From: Oscillospiraceae bacterium
Lineage (GTDB): Bacteria; Bacillota; Clostridia; Oscillospirales; Acutalibacteraceae
Reading direction: 5' to 3'
DNA: 22,219 bases
Assembly (NCBI GenBank): GCA_029004655.1
Contig: JAQVYP010000008.1
Coordinates: 1 to 22,219, forward strand
The position numbers and the translations under genes were made by a program. Every line of letters begins with the position of its first letter. Within the stretch, counting starts at the first letter, position 1. The notes beneath the pieces were generated by a model that ran no database searches, was not told where the DNA came from, and was given only the letters and a program-made list of their open reading frames with translations. Shown here piece after piece: positions 1-7,527 of the stretch.

Positions 1-97
1 TTTAAAAATAAAAGTGGTTCTGTAAAAAACAATGTATTAAATAAATATAAAAAACACTATATATTTAATATATTATATCATGAATCCGAAGAATGAA

Positions 98-106
98 TGG
101 TATAAT
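98..106 (+). promoter_or_regulatory. Possible extended -10 promoter
   Basis: The sequence reads TGGTATAAT, an extended -10 element (TG-n-TATAAT). No good -35 hexamer lies 16-18 bases upstream, as expected when the TG motif is used. It lies 222 bases before the cyclophilin start, so it would give a long leader or a separate small RNA. Seen in sequence; use is inferred. Confidence 0.4.
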
Positions 107-108
107 AT

Positions 109-201
109 GCACATCTTTCGCGGTTGCCACTCACAGTGGCGAGCAAAAGGTGCTTTAAATATTATAATTATTATAATAATCATATTCGTGTGATTATTAT
201 A
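109..201 (+). other. Structured leader region with two hairpins
   Basis: Within the 327-base gene-free start of the window there are two clear inverted repeats. GCCACT at 126-131 pairs with AGTGGC at 135-140, and GCAC at 109-112 can close around it with GTGC at 150-153. A second, AT-rich stem of 11 pairs joins 172-182 to 191-201. They could be a small RNA, an upstream gene's terminator, or a leader of the cyclophilin mRNA. I do not recognise a known riboswitch class here. Confidence 0.3.
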
Positions 202-264
202 TCATAGCATTTAAGCTACTACAAGGAAAATTTGGTGTTAAAGTTTAAAAGAGCAAAAATTGTA

Positions 265-293
265 TTGCTATATATGCAGTAATTTTGTAAAAT
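265..293 (+). promoter_or_regulatory. Likely promoter of the cyclophilin gene
   Basis: TTGCTA at 265-270 and TAAAAT at 288-293 are separated by 17 bases, a fair sigma-A match. Transcription would start near base 300, giving a leader of about 28 bases with AAGGAG just before the ATG. Confidence 0.5.
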
Positions 294-327
294 AATATAT
301 ATAACTATAGTATAAGGAGAAATAGAG

Positions 328-933
328 ATGAGTTTTAATCAGATCGATATGCCGAGCCTCGGAGATACAGTGGCTGTAATGCACACAAACATGGGTGATG
401 TCAAGATTCGAATGTTTGGAGAGTATGCTCCAAAAACTGTTGAAAATTTTTTAACACACGCTAAAAACGGCTATTATAACGGGCTTGCTTTTCACCGTGT
501 TATAAATGATTTTATGATTCAGGGCGGAGATCCAAGAGGTAACGGTACTGGCGGTGAAAGCATTTGGGGCAAACCTTTTGAGGATGAGTTTTGTCCAGAG
601 CTTCATAATATTTATGGCGCATTGTCAATGGCAAATTCCGGCCCCTCTACAAATGGAAGTCAGTTTTTCATTGTTCAGGCAAGCACAGTTCCAAAACAGA
701 TGCTAGATGAGATGAAAGGCTTAGCTGACAGAGGTTTCCCAGAAAACATTACAAAGGCTTATATGGAAATGGGCGGCACGCCATGGCTCGATTTCAAACA
801 CACCGTTTTTGGGCAGGTGTTTGAGGGTATGGATGTCGTCAACGCGATTGCAAAGGTCAAGGTTGGACCAAATGACAAGCCTGTTAAAGACGTTGTAATC
901 GATAATATTGATGTTATAGAATATAAAGCATAA
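328..933 (+). CDS. Cyclophilin-type peptidyl-prolyl cis-trans isomerase
   Basis: This is a 201-residue cyclophilin, which catalyses cis-trans isomerisation of X-Pro peptide bonds during protein folding. No signal peptide is seen, so it is probably cytoplasmic. The active-site block FHRVINDFMIQGGDPRGNG lies at residues 55-73, with the catalytic Arg at 57, and SQFFI is at 111-115. The family's usual Trp near the HTVFG segment (158-162) is not obvious. About 30 extra residues (119-152) lie between SQFFI and HTVFG compared with a minimal cyclophilin; similar insertions occur in gut Firmicutes homologues. An AAGGAG site lies 9 bases before the ATG. The gene appears monocistronic, ending at the terminator at 1053-1086. 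Confidence 0.93.
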   Translation: MSFNQIDMPSLGDTVAVMHTNMGDVKIRMFGEYAPKTVENFLTHAKNGYYNGLAFHRVINDFMIQGGDPRGNGTGGESIWGKPFEDEFCPELHNIYGALSMANSGPSTNGSQFFIVQASTVPKQMLDEMKGLADRGFPENITKAYMEMGGTPWLDFKHTVFGQVFEGMDVVNAIAKVKVGPNDKPVKDVVIDNIDVIEYKA

Positions 934-1052
934 TTATTCTGTAGGGCGGGAGCAAGCCTTACTATATGATTAAAGGTATTTTGTCATGTAATTCGCTCTG
1001 CGGAGTTAAACTAATAGACATATTATTTGAAATGAAAATCAAAACTGAATTA

Positions 1053-1086
1053 AATAAAAGGGGACGGTAATGCGTTCCCTTTTATT
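1053..1086 (+). terminator. Intrinsic terminator after the cyclophilin gene
   Basis: A 13-pair stem (1053-1065 with 1074-1086, one G-T wobble) with an 8-base loop runs into a T-rich tail (TTTTATTTTGTT). The rest of the 934-1175 interval holds only this terminator and the next promoter. Confidence 0.85.
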
Positions 1087-1089
1087 TTG

Positions 1090-1118
1090 TTGAAAACTTA
1101 ATGTTTATACTGTATAAT
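1090..1118 (+). promoter_or_regulatory. Sigma-A promoter of the rmlA-glycosyltransferase operon
   Basis: TTGAAA at 1090-1095 and a perfect TATAAT at 1113-1118 are separated by 17 bases. It lies directly after the preceding terminator, leaving a leader of about 50 bases before the ATG at 1176. Confidence 0.85.
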
Positions 1119-1175
1119 AAACAAAGTATATTTAAATTTAAGTTTAATTGATTATAAAATACTCGGAGGTATAAA

Positions 1176-2054
1176 ATGAAGGGAATTATTTTAGCCGGAG
1201 GATCCGGAACAAGACTATATCCTCTTACAATGGTAACATCCAAACAACTTCTGCCTGTTTATGATAAACCAATGATTTATTATCCTCTTTCAACTCTTAT
1301 GCTGGCAGGAATTAAGGATATATTAATCATTTCCACACCAACTGATTTACCAAATTTTGAAAAGCTCTTGGGTGATGGCTCAAGCTTTGGAATAAATCTA
1401 TCTTATGCTGTTCAACCGTCACCGGACGGATTGGCACAGGCATTTTTGATTGGCGAAGATTTTATTGACGGGGACAGCTGCGCAATGGTTTTGGGAGATA
1501 ATATTTTCTACGGAAACGGTCTTACAAAACATCTTAAAAATGCAGCAAGCTGCGAGAACGGAGCTACTGTTTTCGGCTATTATGTTAATGATCCGGAGAG
1601 ATTCGGTATCGTGGAGTTTGATAAAGATGGTAAGGCTATTTCAATTGAGGAAAAGCCGAAAAATCCAAAGTCAAACTACTGTGTAACAGGATTATATTTT
1701 TATGATAACAGAGTTATTGATTTTGCCAAAAAGGTTAAACCATCTGCACGTGGCGAGCTTGAAATTACCGATCTTAACAAATTGTACTTGGAAGATGGAA
1801 CTCTTAATGTTGTAACATTGGGGCGTGGCTATGCATGGCTTGATACCGGAACAGTGGATGCTTTATCGGAAGCTACCGAGTTTGTAAAGGTTATTGAAAA
1901 CCGTCAGGCAATTCAGGTTTCCGCAATTGAAGAAATCGCTTATATCAATGGCTGGATAGACCGTGAAAAGTTGCTTGAATCTGCAGCTAAATACGGTAAA
2001 TCTGCTTATGGTTCACATCTTAAAGAGGTTGCTGAGGGCAAGATTAAATATTAA
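1176..2054 (+). CDS. rfbA: Glucose-1-phosphate thymidylyltransferase (RmlA/RfbA type)
   Basis: This 292-residue enzyme makes dTDP-glucose from dTTP and glucose-1-phosphate, the first step towards dTDP-rhamnose and other dTDP-sugars. Motifs of the family are present: the nucleotide-binding signature GGSGTRLYPLT at 8-18, KQLLPVYDKPMIYYPL at 23-38, LGDNIFYG at 106-113, EEKPKNPKSN at 158-167 and a WLDTGT segment near 221-226. The length matches the short RmlA class. A GGAGG site sits 8 bases before the ATG. It is the first gene of a four-gene operon. No rmlB, rmlC or rmlD lies nearby, so later steps must be encoded elsewhere if the product is rhamnose. Family assignment is firm; the final sugar is inferred. 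Confidence 0.95.
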   Translation: MKGIILAGGSGTRLYPLTMVTSKQLLPVYDKPMIYYPLSTLMLAGIKDILIISTPTDLPNFEKLLGDGSSFGINLSYAVQPSPDGLAQAFLIGEDFIDGDSCAMVLGDNIFYGNGLTKHLKNAASCENGATVFGYYVNDPERFGIVEFDKDGKAISIEEKPKNPKSNYCVTGLYFYDNRVIDFAKKVKPSARGELEITDLNKLYLEDGTLNVVTLGRGYAWLDTGTVDALSEATEFVKVIENRQAIQVSAIEEIAYINGWIDREKLLESAAKYGKSAYGSHLKEVAEGKIKY

Positions 2055-2072
2055 TGTAATTAAGGGAATGTT

Positions 2073-3065
2073 ATGCCTAAATTATCGGTTGCTTTGGCTT
2101 CATACAACGGCGAAAAGTTCATTAAAAGACAGCTCATGTCGATTTTAAGTCAAACCAGGAAACCGGACGAAGTGATTATCATTGATGATTGCTCTACGGA
2201 TTCAACACAGGAAATTGTGTCTGATTTTATAGATTTGCATGGACCCCATAATTGGAAACTTTTTGTCGGAGAAAAAAACGTTGGATATCGTAAGAATTTT
2301 TATAACTGTATTGCTCAAACATCGGGCAATATAGTTTTTCTATGCGATCAAGACGATTATTGGCGCAGTGACAAGCTAGAAGCTCTCGAACAAATATATA
2401 TTAATAATCCTGATATACAGGCAATTAATTCTTCTTTTGTGTTTGTAGACGGCGACGATAAGGAAATACCGTTTAAACTCAAAAAGGGCAGGGCAAACAG
2501 CAATTTGATCTATGGTGAAATGGCTGCGGGAGAATTAAGAAAAATACCGATTGACGATATAATCATGTACAATATTTCTCCGGGTTGCACCGCATCATTT
2601 AGGCGTGAAACAGCAATGAAATATATTGAAACGTCGGATTGCGTCATGCCGCATGACTGGGAAATCAATATTTTGGCGGCAGTGCAAAATGGTTTGTATT
2701 TTTATAATGAGCCTTTAATTAATTATAGGATTCATGGTGATAATACAATCGGGCTTAAAACAAAAAATAGTCCGGCAGAGCTTAAAATGACGGGCAGTAT
2801 AGATGTTAGAAAATCGGTGCTTAAAACGCAACAAGCTCAACTAAAACTTATTCGAGAGCCTTATGTCAATAAGGTACTGACTGATAAATCTAAAAAATTT
2901 ATTAGTCACTTTAAATTCTTTTGCGACAATCGTCAAAGTATAGTTTATAACAAAAAACTGTTACCCTGTTTCAAAAACTTATGGCATTATTTCTTTTTGC
3001 TTAAAGTGGAAACTGTGCATTTTAGGGGACTGTTGGGCGATATCGTATATGTGCTAAAACATTAA
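2073..3065 (+). CDS. Family 2 glycosyltransferase
   Basis: This 330-residue protein is a GT-A fold (GT2) glycosyltransferase that would move a sugar from a nucleotide-sugar to a growing surface glycan. The N-terminus shows ALASYNGEKF (8-17), an IDDCSTD nucleotide-binding segment near 37-43, and DQDD at 92-95, the metal-binding DxD-like motif. HDWE at 194-197 lies where such enzymes have their catalytic-loop acid. The layout resembles rhamnosyltransferase-like GT2 proteins. It starts 18 bases after rfbA, behind AAGGGAATG. It is clearly related to the third transferase in this operon (4139-5101), with the same SYNGEK/TYNGEK, DDCSTD, DQDD and HDW blocks, which suggests an old duplication. Donor and acceptor are unknown. 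Confidence 0.88.
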   Translation: MPKLSVALASYNGEKFIKRQLMSILSQTRKPDEVIIIDDCSTDSTQEIVSDFIDLHGPHNWKLFVGEKNVGYRKNFYNCIAQTSGNIVFLCDQDDYWRSDKLEALEQIYINNPDIQAINSSFVFVDGDDKEIPFKLKKGRANSNLIYGEMAAGELRKIPIDDIIMYNISPGCTASFRRETAMKYIETSDCVMPHDWEINILAAVQNGLYFYNEPLINYRIHGDNTIGLKTKNSPAELKMTGSIDVRKSVLKTQQAQLKLIREPYVNKVLTDKSKKFISHFKFFCDNRQSIVYNKKLLPCFKNLWHYFFLLKVETVHFRGLLGDIVYVLKH

Positions 3066-3083
3066 ATGGAGGCAATGTGACTT

Positions 3084-4127
3084 ATGCCGATAATTAGCGT
3101 AATAGTTTGTATTTATAATGTTGAACATTACTTGAATAACTGCGTTGCATCTATTCTCAATCAAACATTTAAAGATATTGAAGTGATTTTGGTGGACGAT
3201 GGTTCAACAGACGGCAGTGTCGAAATATGTGATACTATTGCTGAAAGTGACAGCAGGGTAAAGGTACTTCATATTGTGAATTCAGGGATGTCCATTGCAC
3301 GGAACAAGGGAATGGAAATTGCAACAGGGGAGTTTATGACGTTTTCGGATTCCGATGATATTATTGATAAAGATGCTTACGAAACGATGTATGACATTAT
3401 TATAAAGAATGATTCAGATTTGGTTATTTGCGGATATAATGCTGATGTAAAAAAAGATGATAAAATTATCGTAAGCAGGAAAATGGCGCCACACAATGCT
3501 GTTATAACTGAAAAACAGCAACTCTTAAATAAATTTATTGAGGTAAAGTCCATCCATGTTTTTGATGCTGTTTGGAATAAACTTTTTCGTGCAAATATTA
3601 TTAGAAATAATTCAATAATAATGCCGGAGGGCGAAATTTTCGAGGATACAGAGTTTGTATTACGGTTTTTGGCATATACAAGCAAGGTAACACTATGCAG
3701 TAGCTGCTTTTATCATTATGTTCAAAGAATTGGCAGCGTAACTAAAAGCTTTAACCCTCAAAAGCTTATTTTCTTAAAGAAAAGAAGAGAATCCATTGCT
3801 AAATATTTGTTTGATGATGGTAAGCCGTCAGGTGAACTTGGGGCTTTCTGCTCAATGTTTTATTTGAAATCTGTATATTCGTTCTTTATTGACTTATTTT
3901 TTCCAAGATCAAAGCGTGGCATTCAAGAAATAAGAAATATCATAAGAAATGAACTTAAAGAGCGTGATTTTAGTGAGGCTTTAATAGATGCAAACGGGGC
4001 AGGGCTCGGTAACAAGCTTACAGTATTGATCGCAAAAACACATAATATTACATTAACATATTTGTATTCAAAATTTGTATATCTGCTGAAATATAAGGCT
4101 CAGAGCCTTTATTGGCGGATTAAATAG
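3084..4127 (+). CDS. Family 2 glycosyltransferase (CpsJ/EpsJ-like)
   Basis: This 347-residue GT2 enzyme belongs to a different subgroup from its two neighbours. It shows SVIVCIYNVEHYL (5-17), VDDGSTDGS (37-45), the NSGMSIARNKG stretch (66-76) and a SDSDD metal-binding motif at 88-92, with an acidic EDTEF at 187-191 where the catalytic base is expected. These features are typical of capsule or exopolysaccharide transferases. The C-terminal 120 residues are basic and aromatic-rich, without an obvious transmembrane helix, which fits peripheral membrane attachment. It lies 18 bases after the previous gene, behind a GGAGG site about 14 bases from the ATG. The substrate cannot be told from sequence. 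Confidence 0.88.
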   Translation: MPIISVIVCIYNVEHYLNNCVASILNQTFKDIEVILVDDGSTDGSVEICDTIAESDSRVKVLHIVNSGMSIARNKGMEIATGEFMTFSDSDDIIDKDAYETMYDIIIKNDSDLVICGYNADVKKDDKIIVSRKMAPHNAVITEKQQLLNKFIEVKSIHVFDAVWNKLFRANIIRNNSIIMPEGEIFEDTEFVLRFLAYTSKVTLCSSCFYHYVQRIGSVTKSFNPQKLIFLKKRRESIAKYLFDDGKPSGELGAFCSMFYLKSVYSFFIDLFFPRSKRGIQEIRNIIRNELKERDFSEALIDANGAGLGNKLTVLIAKTHNITLTYLYSKFVYLLKYKAQSLYWRIK

Positions 4128-4138
4128 CAGGTGATTTT

Positions 4139-5101
4139 ATGATTTCTGTTGTAGCTGCAACTTATAACGGCGAAAAATATATCTTGGAGCAAATACAGTC
4201 TATTTATAATCAAACCGTTGAGGCAGATGAGGTGATTATCTGCGACGATTGTTCAACAGATGCAACGGTTAGAGTAGTAAATGATTTTATAGCTAAAAAT
4301 AAATGCAGTAACTGGAGGGTTGTGCAAAACGGAAACAACCAAGGTTACTGCTTCAATTTCTACCGTGGGATCAATGAATCAAAGGGCAATATAATTTTTT
4401 TGTCCGATCAGGATGATGTCTGGTTGCCGCAAAAAATTGAAAAGATGACTGCCGCCATGGCAGATTCAACAATCATGGCACTGTCATCAAGATATATTGT
4501 TATTGACAAAGACGGCAATGAAATCAAGGATTCAGGAATTCCTTATCTCGGCAGTGTTTTTGACAACAGTATAGAGGATATTTCGGTAGATTCGCAAATC
4601 GGCTGCTCGTGGGTCAGGGGCTTTTCTATGTGCTTCAGAAGCGAAATTAAGCAATATATGATGCCGCTTGACTTTAAATCCTTGCTGTCGCACGACTGGT
4701 ATATCAGCATGTTATCAGCTCTTATCGGAAGAAGTTGTTTTCTCAACACGGTGCTTACCAAATATAGGTATCACGAAAGCAATGTCTCGCTCTCTGCAAT
4801 GAACCGCAAGACGCTGACCGGCACCACCAACGGCAAACGCATTACCGGTCTAAATGAGTCAATAGCGGGGCATACAGCGCTTTATAACGGAATCTTCCCT
4901 AATATGACGCAAGACAACAAAACCGAAATTTGCAGATTTATCAAACTTGAAGGAAAAAGAAAAAAATATTTGCAATACGGTGATTTCTTTTTATGGCTAT
5001 CTTTAATAATATATATGAGCGAATATAAAAGATACTATAAATCACTTAGGGGCGGATTTAGAGTCTGGATTGGCGATTTAGTATATAGAATGAAAAAATG
5101 A
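4139..5101 (+). CDS. Family 2 glycosyltransferase, paralogue of the 2073-3065 gene
   Basis: This 320-residue GT2 protein has TYNGEKYI (8-15), CDDCSTDA (35-42), the SDQDDVW motif (89-95) and HDWY at 185-188. The same blocks in the same order occur in the first transferase of the operon, so the two are probably paralogues. It starts 11 bases after the second transferase with AGGTGA before the ATG. It is the last gene of the operon and ends 8 bases before a perfect palindromic terminator shared with convergent rplL. Its probable role is adding one residue to the surface polysaccharide started with the dTDP-sugar from rfbA. The specific linkage is unknown. Confidence 0.88.
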   Translation: MISVVAATYNGEKYILEQIQSIYNQTVEADEVIICDDCSTDATVRVVNDFIAKNKCSNWRVVQNGNNQGYCFNFYRGINESKGNIIFLSDQDDVWLPQKIEKMTAAMADSTIMALSSRYIVIDKDGNEIKDSGIPYLGSVFDNSIEDISVDSQIGCSWVRGFSMCFRSEIKQYMMPLDFKSLLSHDWYISMLSALIGRSCFLNTVLTKYRYHESNVSLSAMNRKTLTGTTNGKRITGLNESIAGHTALYNGIFPNMTQDNKTEICRFIKLEGKRKKYLQYGDFFLWLSLIIYMSEYKRYYKSLRGGFRVWIGDLVYRMKK

Positions 5102-5108
5102 TAAAAAA

Positions 5109-5140
5109 ATAGCGGATGCACATTAATGTGCATCCGCTAT
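5109..5140. terminator. Bidirectional terminator between glycan operon and rplL
   Basis: A 32-base perfect palindrome (arms ATAGCGGATGCACA with the matching return) separates two convergent operons. The tail is stronger on the minus strand (a run of seven T) than on the plus strand (TTGCTTTT). It therefore ends rplJ-rplL transcription and probably that of the glycosyltransferase operon too. Confidence 0.9.
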
Positions 5141-5158
5141 TTGCTTTTAAAGATTTAA

Positions 5159-5530
5159 TTATTTAATCTCGACAGTTGCGCCGACTTCAGTTAACTTAGC
5201 TTTGAGAGCTTCTGCGTCATCCTTGCTTACAGCTTCCTTAAGTGTCTTAGGAGCGCCGTCTACAAGAGCTTTAGCTTCTGCAAGTCCAAGACCTGTGATT
5301 TCACGAACAGCCTTGATAACCTTAATTTTTTCTGCGCCTATTTCAGTAAGAACAACGTCGAATTCTGTTTTCTCTTCAACTGCAGCAGCAGCGGTAGGAG
5401 CAGCAACAGCAACAGCTGCAGCGGCAGAAACGCCAAATTCCTCTTCAACTGCTTTAACGAGCTCGGAAAGCTCAAGAACGGAAAGAACCTTAATCTCTTC
5501 AATAAGAGCTGCTATCTTCTCAGATGCCAT
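5159..5530 (-). CDS. rplL: 50S ribosomal protein L7/L12
   Basis: This is L7/L12, the mobile stalk protein of the large subunit that recruits translational GTPases. The chosen start gives 123 residues beginning MASEKIAALIEEIK. GGAGGT lies 7 bases upstream of that ATG, whereas the reading frame's earlier Met five codons upstream overlaps the ribosome site. Domains in order: N-terminal dimerisation and L10-binding helices (1-30), an Ala/Val/Pro-rich hinge (about 35-53), and the globular C-terminal domain (from about 56) with the KIKVIKAVREITGLGLAEAK factor-binding segment. It follows rplJ by 42 bases. Unusually for the family's gene order, a terminator and not rpoB comes next. Confidence 0.97.
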   Translation of the reverse strand: MASEKIAALIEEIKVLSVLELSELVKAVEEEFGVSAAAAVAVAAPTAAAAVEEKTEFDVVLTEIGAEKIKVIKAVREITGLGLAEAKALVDGAPKTLKEAVSKDDAEALKAKLTEVGATVEIK

Positions 5531-5572
5531 TTTGATTACCTCCAAAATTTTTAATTAATTTTTTATGATTGT

Positions 5573-6091
5573 TTATTCAGCGACGGTTACATCTGCTGAA
5601 TTGTCCTTATCAACGACAGCTTGAATAACTCGAGCAAAAGCCGCGATAGGTGCGTTGAAAACATTTGCAACACTTGCAAGCAGAACTTCTCTTGATGGTA
5701 ACTTAGCAAGACTATCAATTTTATCAACGCTAATTATTGTTCCATCGAGGAAACCACTCTTTATAGTAAAGTTGGAATGCTTGTCTGCAAATTTGCAGAG
5801 AATTCTTGCAGCAGATACATAATCGTCAGAACTTGTAGCAACGGCTGTTGTACCGGAAAGTACGCTATCCATACCGCTTAAAGATGTATCGGCAACTGCA
5901 CGACGAAGAAGCGTGTTCTTAATAACTGCATAACTAACACCGGCGTCACGCAACTCCTTACGAAGCGCCGTGTCGTCAGCAACATTAATACCCATGTAAT
6001 CGACGAGGACGCCGGCACACGAATTGTTAAGTTGTTCCTTCAAAGTAGCAAGTTGTTGCTGCTTAACTTCTAAAATCTTCTCACTTGGCAA
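5573..6091 (-). CDS. rplJ: 50S ribosomal protein L10
   Basis: L10 (172 residues) anchors L7/L12 dimers to the 23S rRNA and, with them, represses its own operon by binding the mRNA leader. The protein starts with a TTG codon at 6091. GGAGGTG lies 7 bases upstream and no in-frame ATG fits better. The N-terminal rRNA-binding domain (LVDYMGINVADDTALRKELR, with KNTLLRRA) and the C-terminal helix that carries L7/L12 (about 140-172) are both visible. Regulation is likely through the L10 leader and attenuator at 6125-6262, and there is a dedicated promoter at 6263-6291. Confidence 0.96.
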   Translation of the reverse strand: MPSEKILEVKQQQLATLKEQLNNSCAGVLVDYMGINVADDTALRKELRDAGVSYAVIKNTLLRRAVADTSLSGMDSVLSGTTAVATSSDDYVSAARILCKFADKHSNFTIKSGFLDGTIISVDKIDSLAKLPSREVLLASVANVFNAPIAAFARVIQAVVDKDNSADVTVAE

Positions 6092-6124
6092 ACTAATTCA
6101 CCTCCGATATAATAAAAAACAAAA

Positions 6125-6156
6125 GTGCCTATCCACAAAGACTTGAGGATAGGCAC
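6125..6156 (-). terminator. Attenuator terminator in the rplJ leader
   Basis: The arms GTGCCTATCC and GGATAGGCAC (6125-6134 and 6147-6156) are perfectly complementary, with a 12-base loop. On the minus strand they are followed by TTTTGTTTTTTATT. It stands 33 bases before the L10 start, so it must be passed to express rplJ-rplL. This is the expected layout for transcription attenuation. Confidence 0.85.
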
Positions 6157-6262
6157 ATACACACATAATAGCTCGCAAAAGCGAGGTGTAATGGCAATCC
6201 TCGGTAGGCGGTAAACATTATGCCGAAATGGCACCTACTGTCTTTGGAAATGCAATATTGAT
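6125..6262 (-). ncRNA. Ribosomal protein L10 leader with attenuator
   Basis: The 5' leader of rplJ, read on minus, carries the pattern of the L10 leader family: an early GTAGG paired with CCTAC, then CGAGG with CCTCG, the hairpin CTCGC-TTTT-GCGAG, and finally a 10-pair terminator. In the known system L10-(L12) binds this RNA and lowers expression of both proteins. Family recognition comes from sequence and structure by eye, not from a covariance search. Confidence 0.8.
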
Positions 6263-6291
6263 ATGATAACACATCAAAGTTTTAAAGTCAA
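6263..6291 (-). promoter_or_regulatory. Promoter of rplJ-rplL
   Basis: On the minus strand TTGACT (6286-6291) and TATCAT (6263-6268) are 17 bases apart. It lies directly after the rplA stop, so rplJ-rplL can be transcribed apart from the upstream rpmG-rplA operon. Confidence 0.8.
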
Positions 6292-6316
6292 TAGTTAAAT
6301 AACTTTAAAAATCAAA

Positions 6317-7012
6317 CTATACACCGAATTTACCGGTGTTAAGCTTAATTCCAGGGCCCATGGTTGTTGCAACAACACAGGACTTAATATACTGTCCTTT
6401 TGTAACAGCTGGCTTTGCTTTGATGACAGCACCCATAAGAGTGTCGAAGTTCTCGCGAAGCTTCTCTGGACCAAAGGAAACCTTGCCGATAGAGCAGTGG
6501 ATGATGTTTGTTTTGTCAAGACGGTACTCAATTTTACCTGCTTTTGCATCGGTTACTGCACGAGCAACATCAGGTGTAACGGTTCCGGCTTTTGGGTTAG
6601 GCATAAGTCCACGAGGACCGAGAACCTTACCAAGACGACCAACAAGACCCATCATGTCAGGGGTTGCAATAACTACATCGAAATCCATCCAGTTTTCTTT
6701 CTGAATCTTTTCAACGAGGTCCTCTGCGCCAACATAATCAGCGCCTGCTGCTTCTGCGTCTTTAACCTTGTCACCTTTACAGATAACAAGTGTTCTGACG
6801 GTTTTGCCTGTTCCGTTTGGAAGAACAACAGCGCCGCGAACCAGTTGGTCAGCATGGCGAGAGTCTACGCCCAAACGAATGTGAATTTCTACAGTTTCAT
6901 CGAACTTAGCTGTTTTGGTTTTAACTGCCAAATCTAAAGCCTCTTCGACATCATATTGTTTGTTTTTATCGACAAGCTTTGCGCTGTCGAGATAATTTTT
7001 ACCATGTTTCAT
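6317..7012 (-). CDS. rplA: 50S ribosomal protein L1
   Basis: L1 (231 residues) binds helices 76-78 of 23S rRNA, forms the mobile stalk near the E site, and in bacteria represses its own operon by binding an rRNA-like mRNA site. The start MKHGKNYLDSAKLV, the GKTVRTLVICKG segment and the highly conserved LGPRGLMPNPKAGTVT block are all present, and the length is standard. GGGAGGT lies 10 bases before the ATG. It follows rplK after a 59-base gap containing an L1-site-like hairpin (7036-7062). Confidence 0.97.
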   Translation of the reverse strand: MKHGKNYLDSAKLVDKNKQYDVEEALDLAVKTKTAKFDETVEIHIRLGVDSRHADQLVRGAVVLPNGTGKTVRTLVICKGDKVKDAEAAGADYVGAEDLVEKIQKENWMDFDVVIATPDMMGLVGRLGKVLGPRGLMPNPKAGTVTPDVARAVTDAKAGKIEYRLDKTNIIHCSIGKVSFGPEKLRENFDTLMGAVIKAKPAVTKGQYIKSCVVATTMGPGIKLNTGKFGV

Positions 7013-7035
7013 TTTACAATGTACCTCCCAATTGA

Positions 7036-7062
7036 GTGGTTAAATCGGAAATTTCCTCCCAC
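7036..7062 (-). promoter_or_regulatory. Possible L1-binding rRNA mimic before rplA
   Basis: On minus the segment begins GTGG-GAG-GAAA and ends TTTCC-GATTTAA-CCAC. GTGG pairs with CCAC and GGAAA with TTTCC, leaving an asymmetric internal loop with GAG on one side. The 23S rRNA site of L1 has the same plan (GGUGGGAG ... CCACC). It overlaps no gene and lies 24 bases before the rplA start. L1 autoregulation is established in other bacteria; this particular site is inferred. Confidence 0.45.
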
Positions 7063-7071
7063 CCGGGAGCA

Positions 7072-7497
7072 TTAGTCGATAACAGTGATGCCCATGCTGC
7101 GTGCAGTTCCAGCAATCATAGACATTGCTGTCTCAACCGTTGCTGCATTTAAGTCAGGCATTTTCTGCTCTGCGATTTTTCTAATTTGCTCACCGGTAAT
7201 TTGTGCAACCTTGGTCTTGTTAGGAACGCCAGAGCCGCTTTCGATTCCACATGCTTTCTTAATAAGAATAGCAGCTGGTGGAGTCTTTGTGACGAAGCTG
7301 AACGAACGGTCCGCATAGACAGTAATAACGACAGGAATCAAAAGTCCCGCATCGTTTTTGGTACGCTCATTAAACTCCTTGGTGAACGCCATAATGTTTA
7401 CACCGTGCTGACCCAGAGCTGGACCTACAGGTGGCGCTGGAGTGGCTTTGCCAGCTGGGATTTGCAGTTTGATAAAGCCCGTAATTTTTTGAGCCAT
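7072..7497 (-). CDS. rplK: 50S ribosomal protein L11
   Basis: L11 (141 residues) forms the GTPase-associated centre with 23S rRNA helices 43-44 and is the binding site for thiopeptides. The start MAQKITGFIKLQI is chosen because GGAGGTG lies 7 bases before it and the length matches the family. The open frame extends 28 codons further upstream only through leader sequence. The proline-rich stretch PAPPVGPALGQHGVNIMAF is diagnostic. The C-terminal RNA-binding domain (about 70-141) includes GSGVPNKTKVAQIT. It is co-transcribed with rplA and nusG. Confidence 0.97.
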   Translation of the reverse strand: MAQKITGFIKLQIPAGKATPAPPVGPALGQHGVNIMAFTKEFNERTKNDAGLLIPVVITVYADRSFSFVTKTPPAAILIKKACGIESGSGVPNKTKVAQITGEQIRKIAEQKMPDLNAATVETAMSMIAGTARSMGITVID

Positions 7498-7527
7498 TTT
7501 TTGCACCTCCAAAAAAATCGTGGTAAT

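Noticed and set aside
5202..5558. Ser/Ala-rich 118-codon frame on plus opposite rplL
   Set aside because: It is the antisense shadow of the alanine-rich L7/L12 gene.
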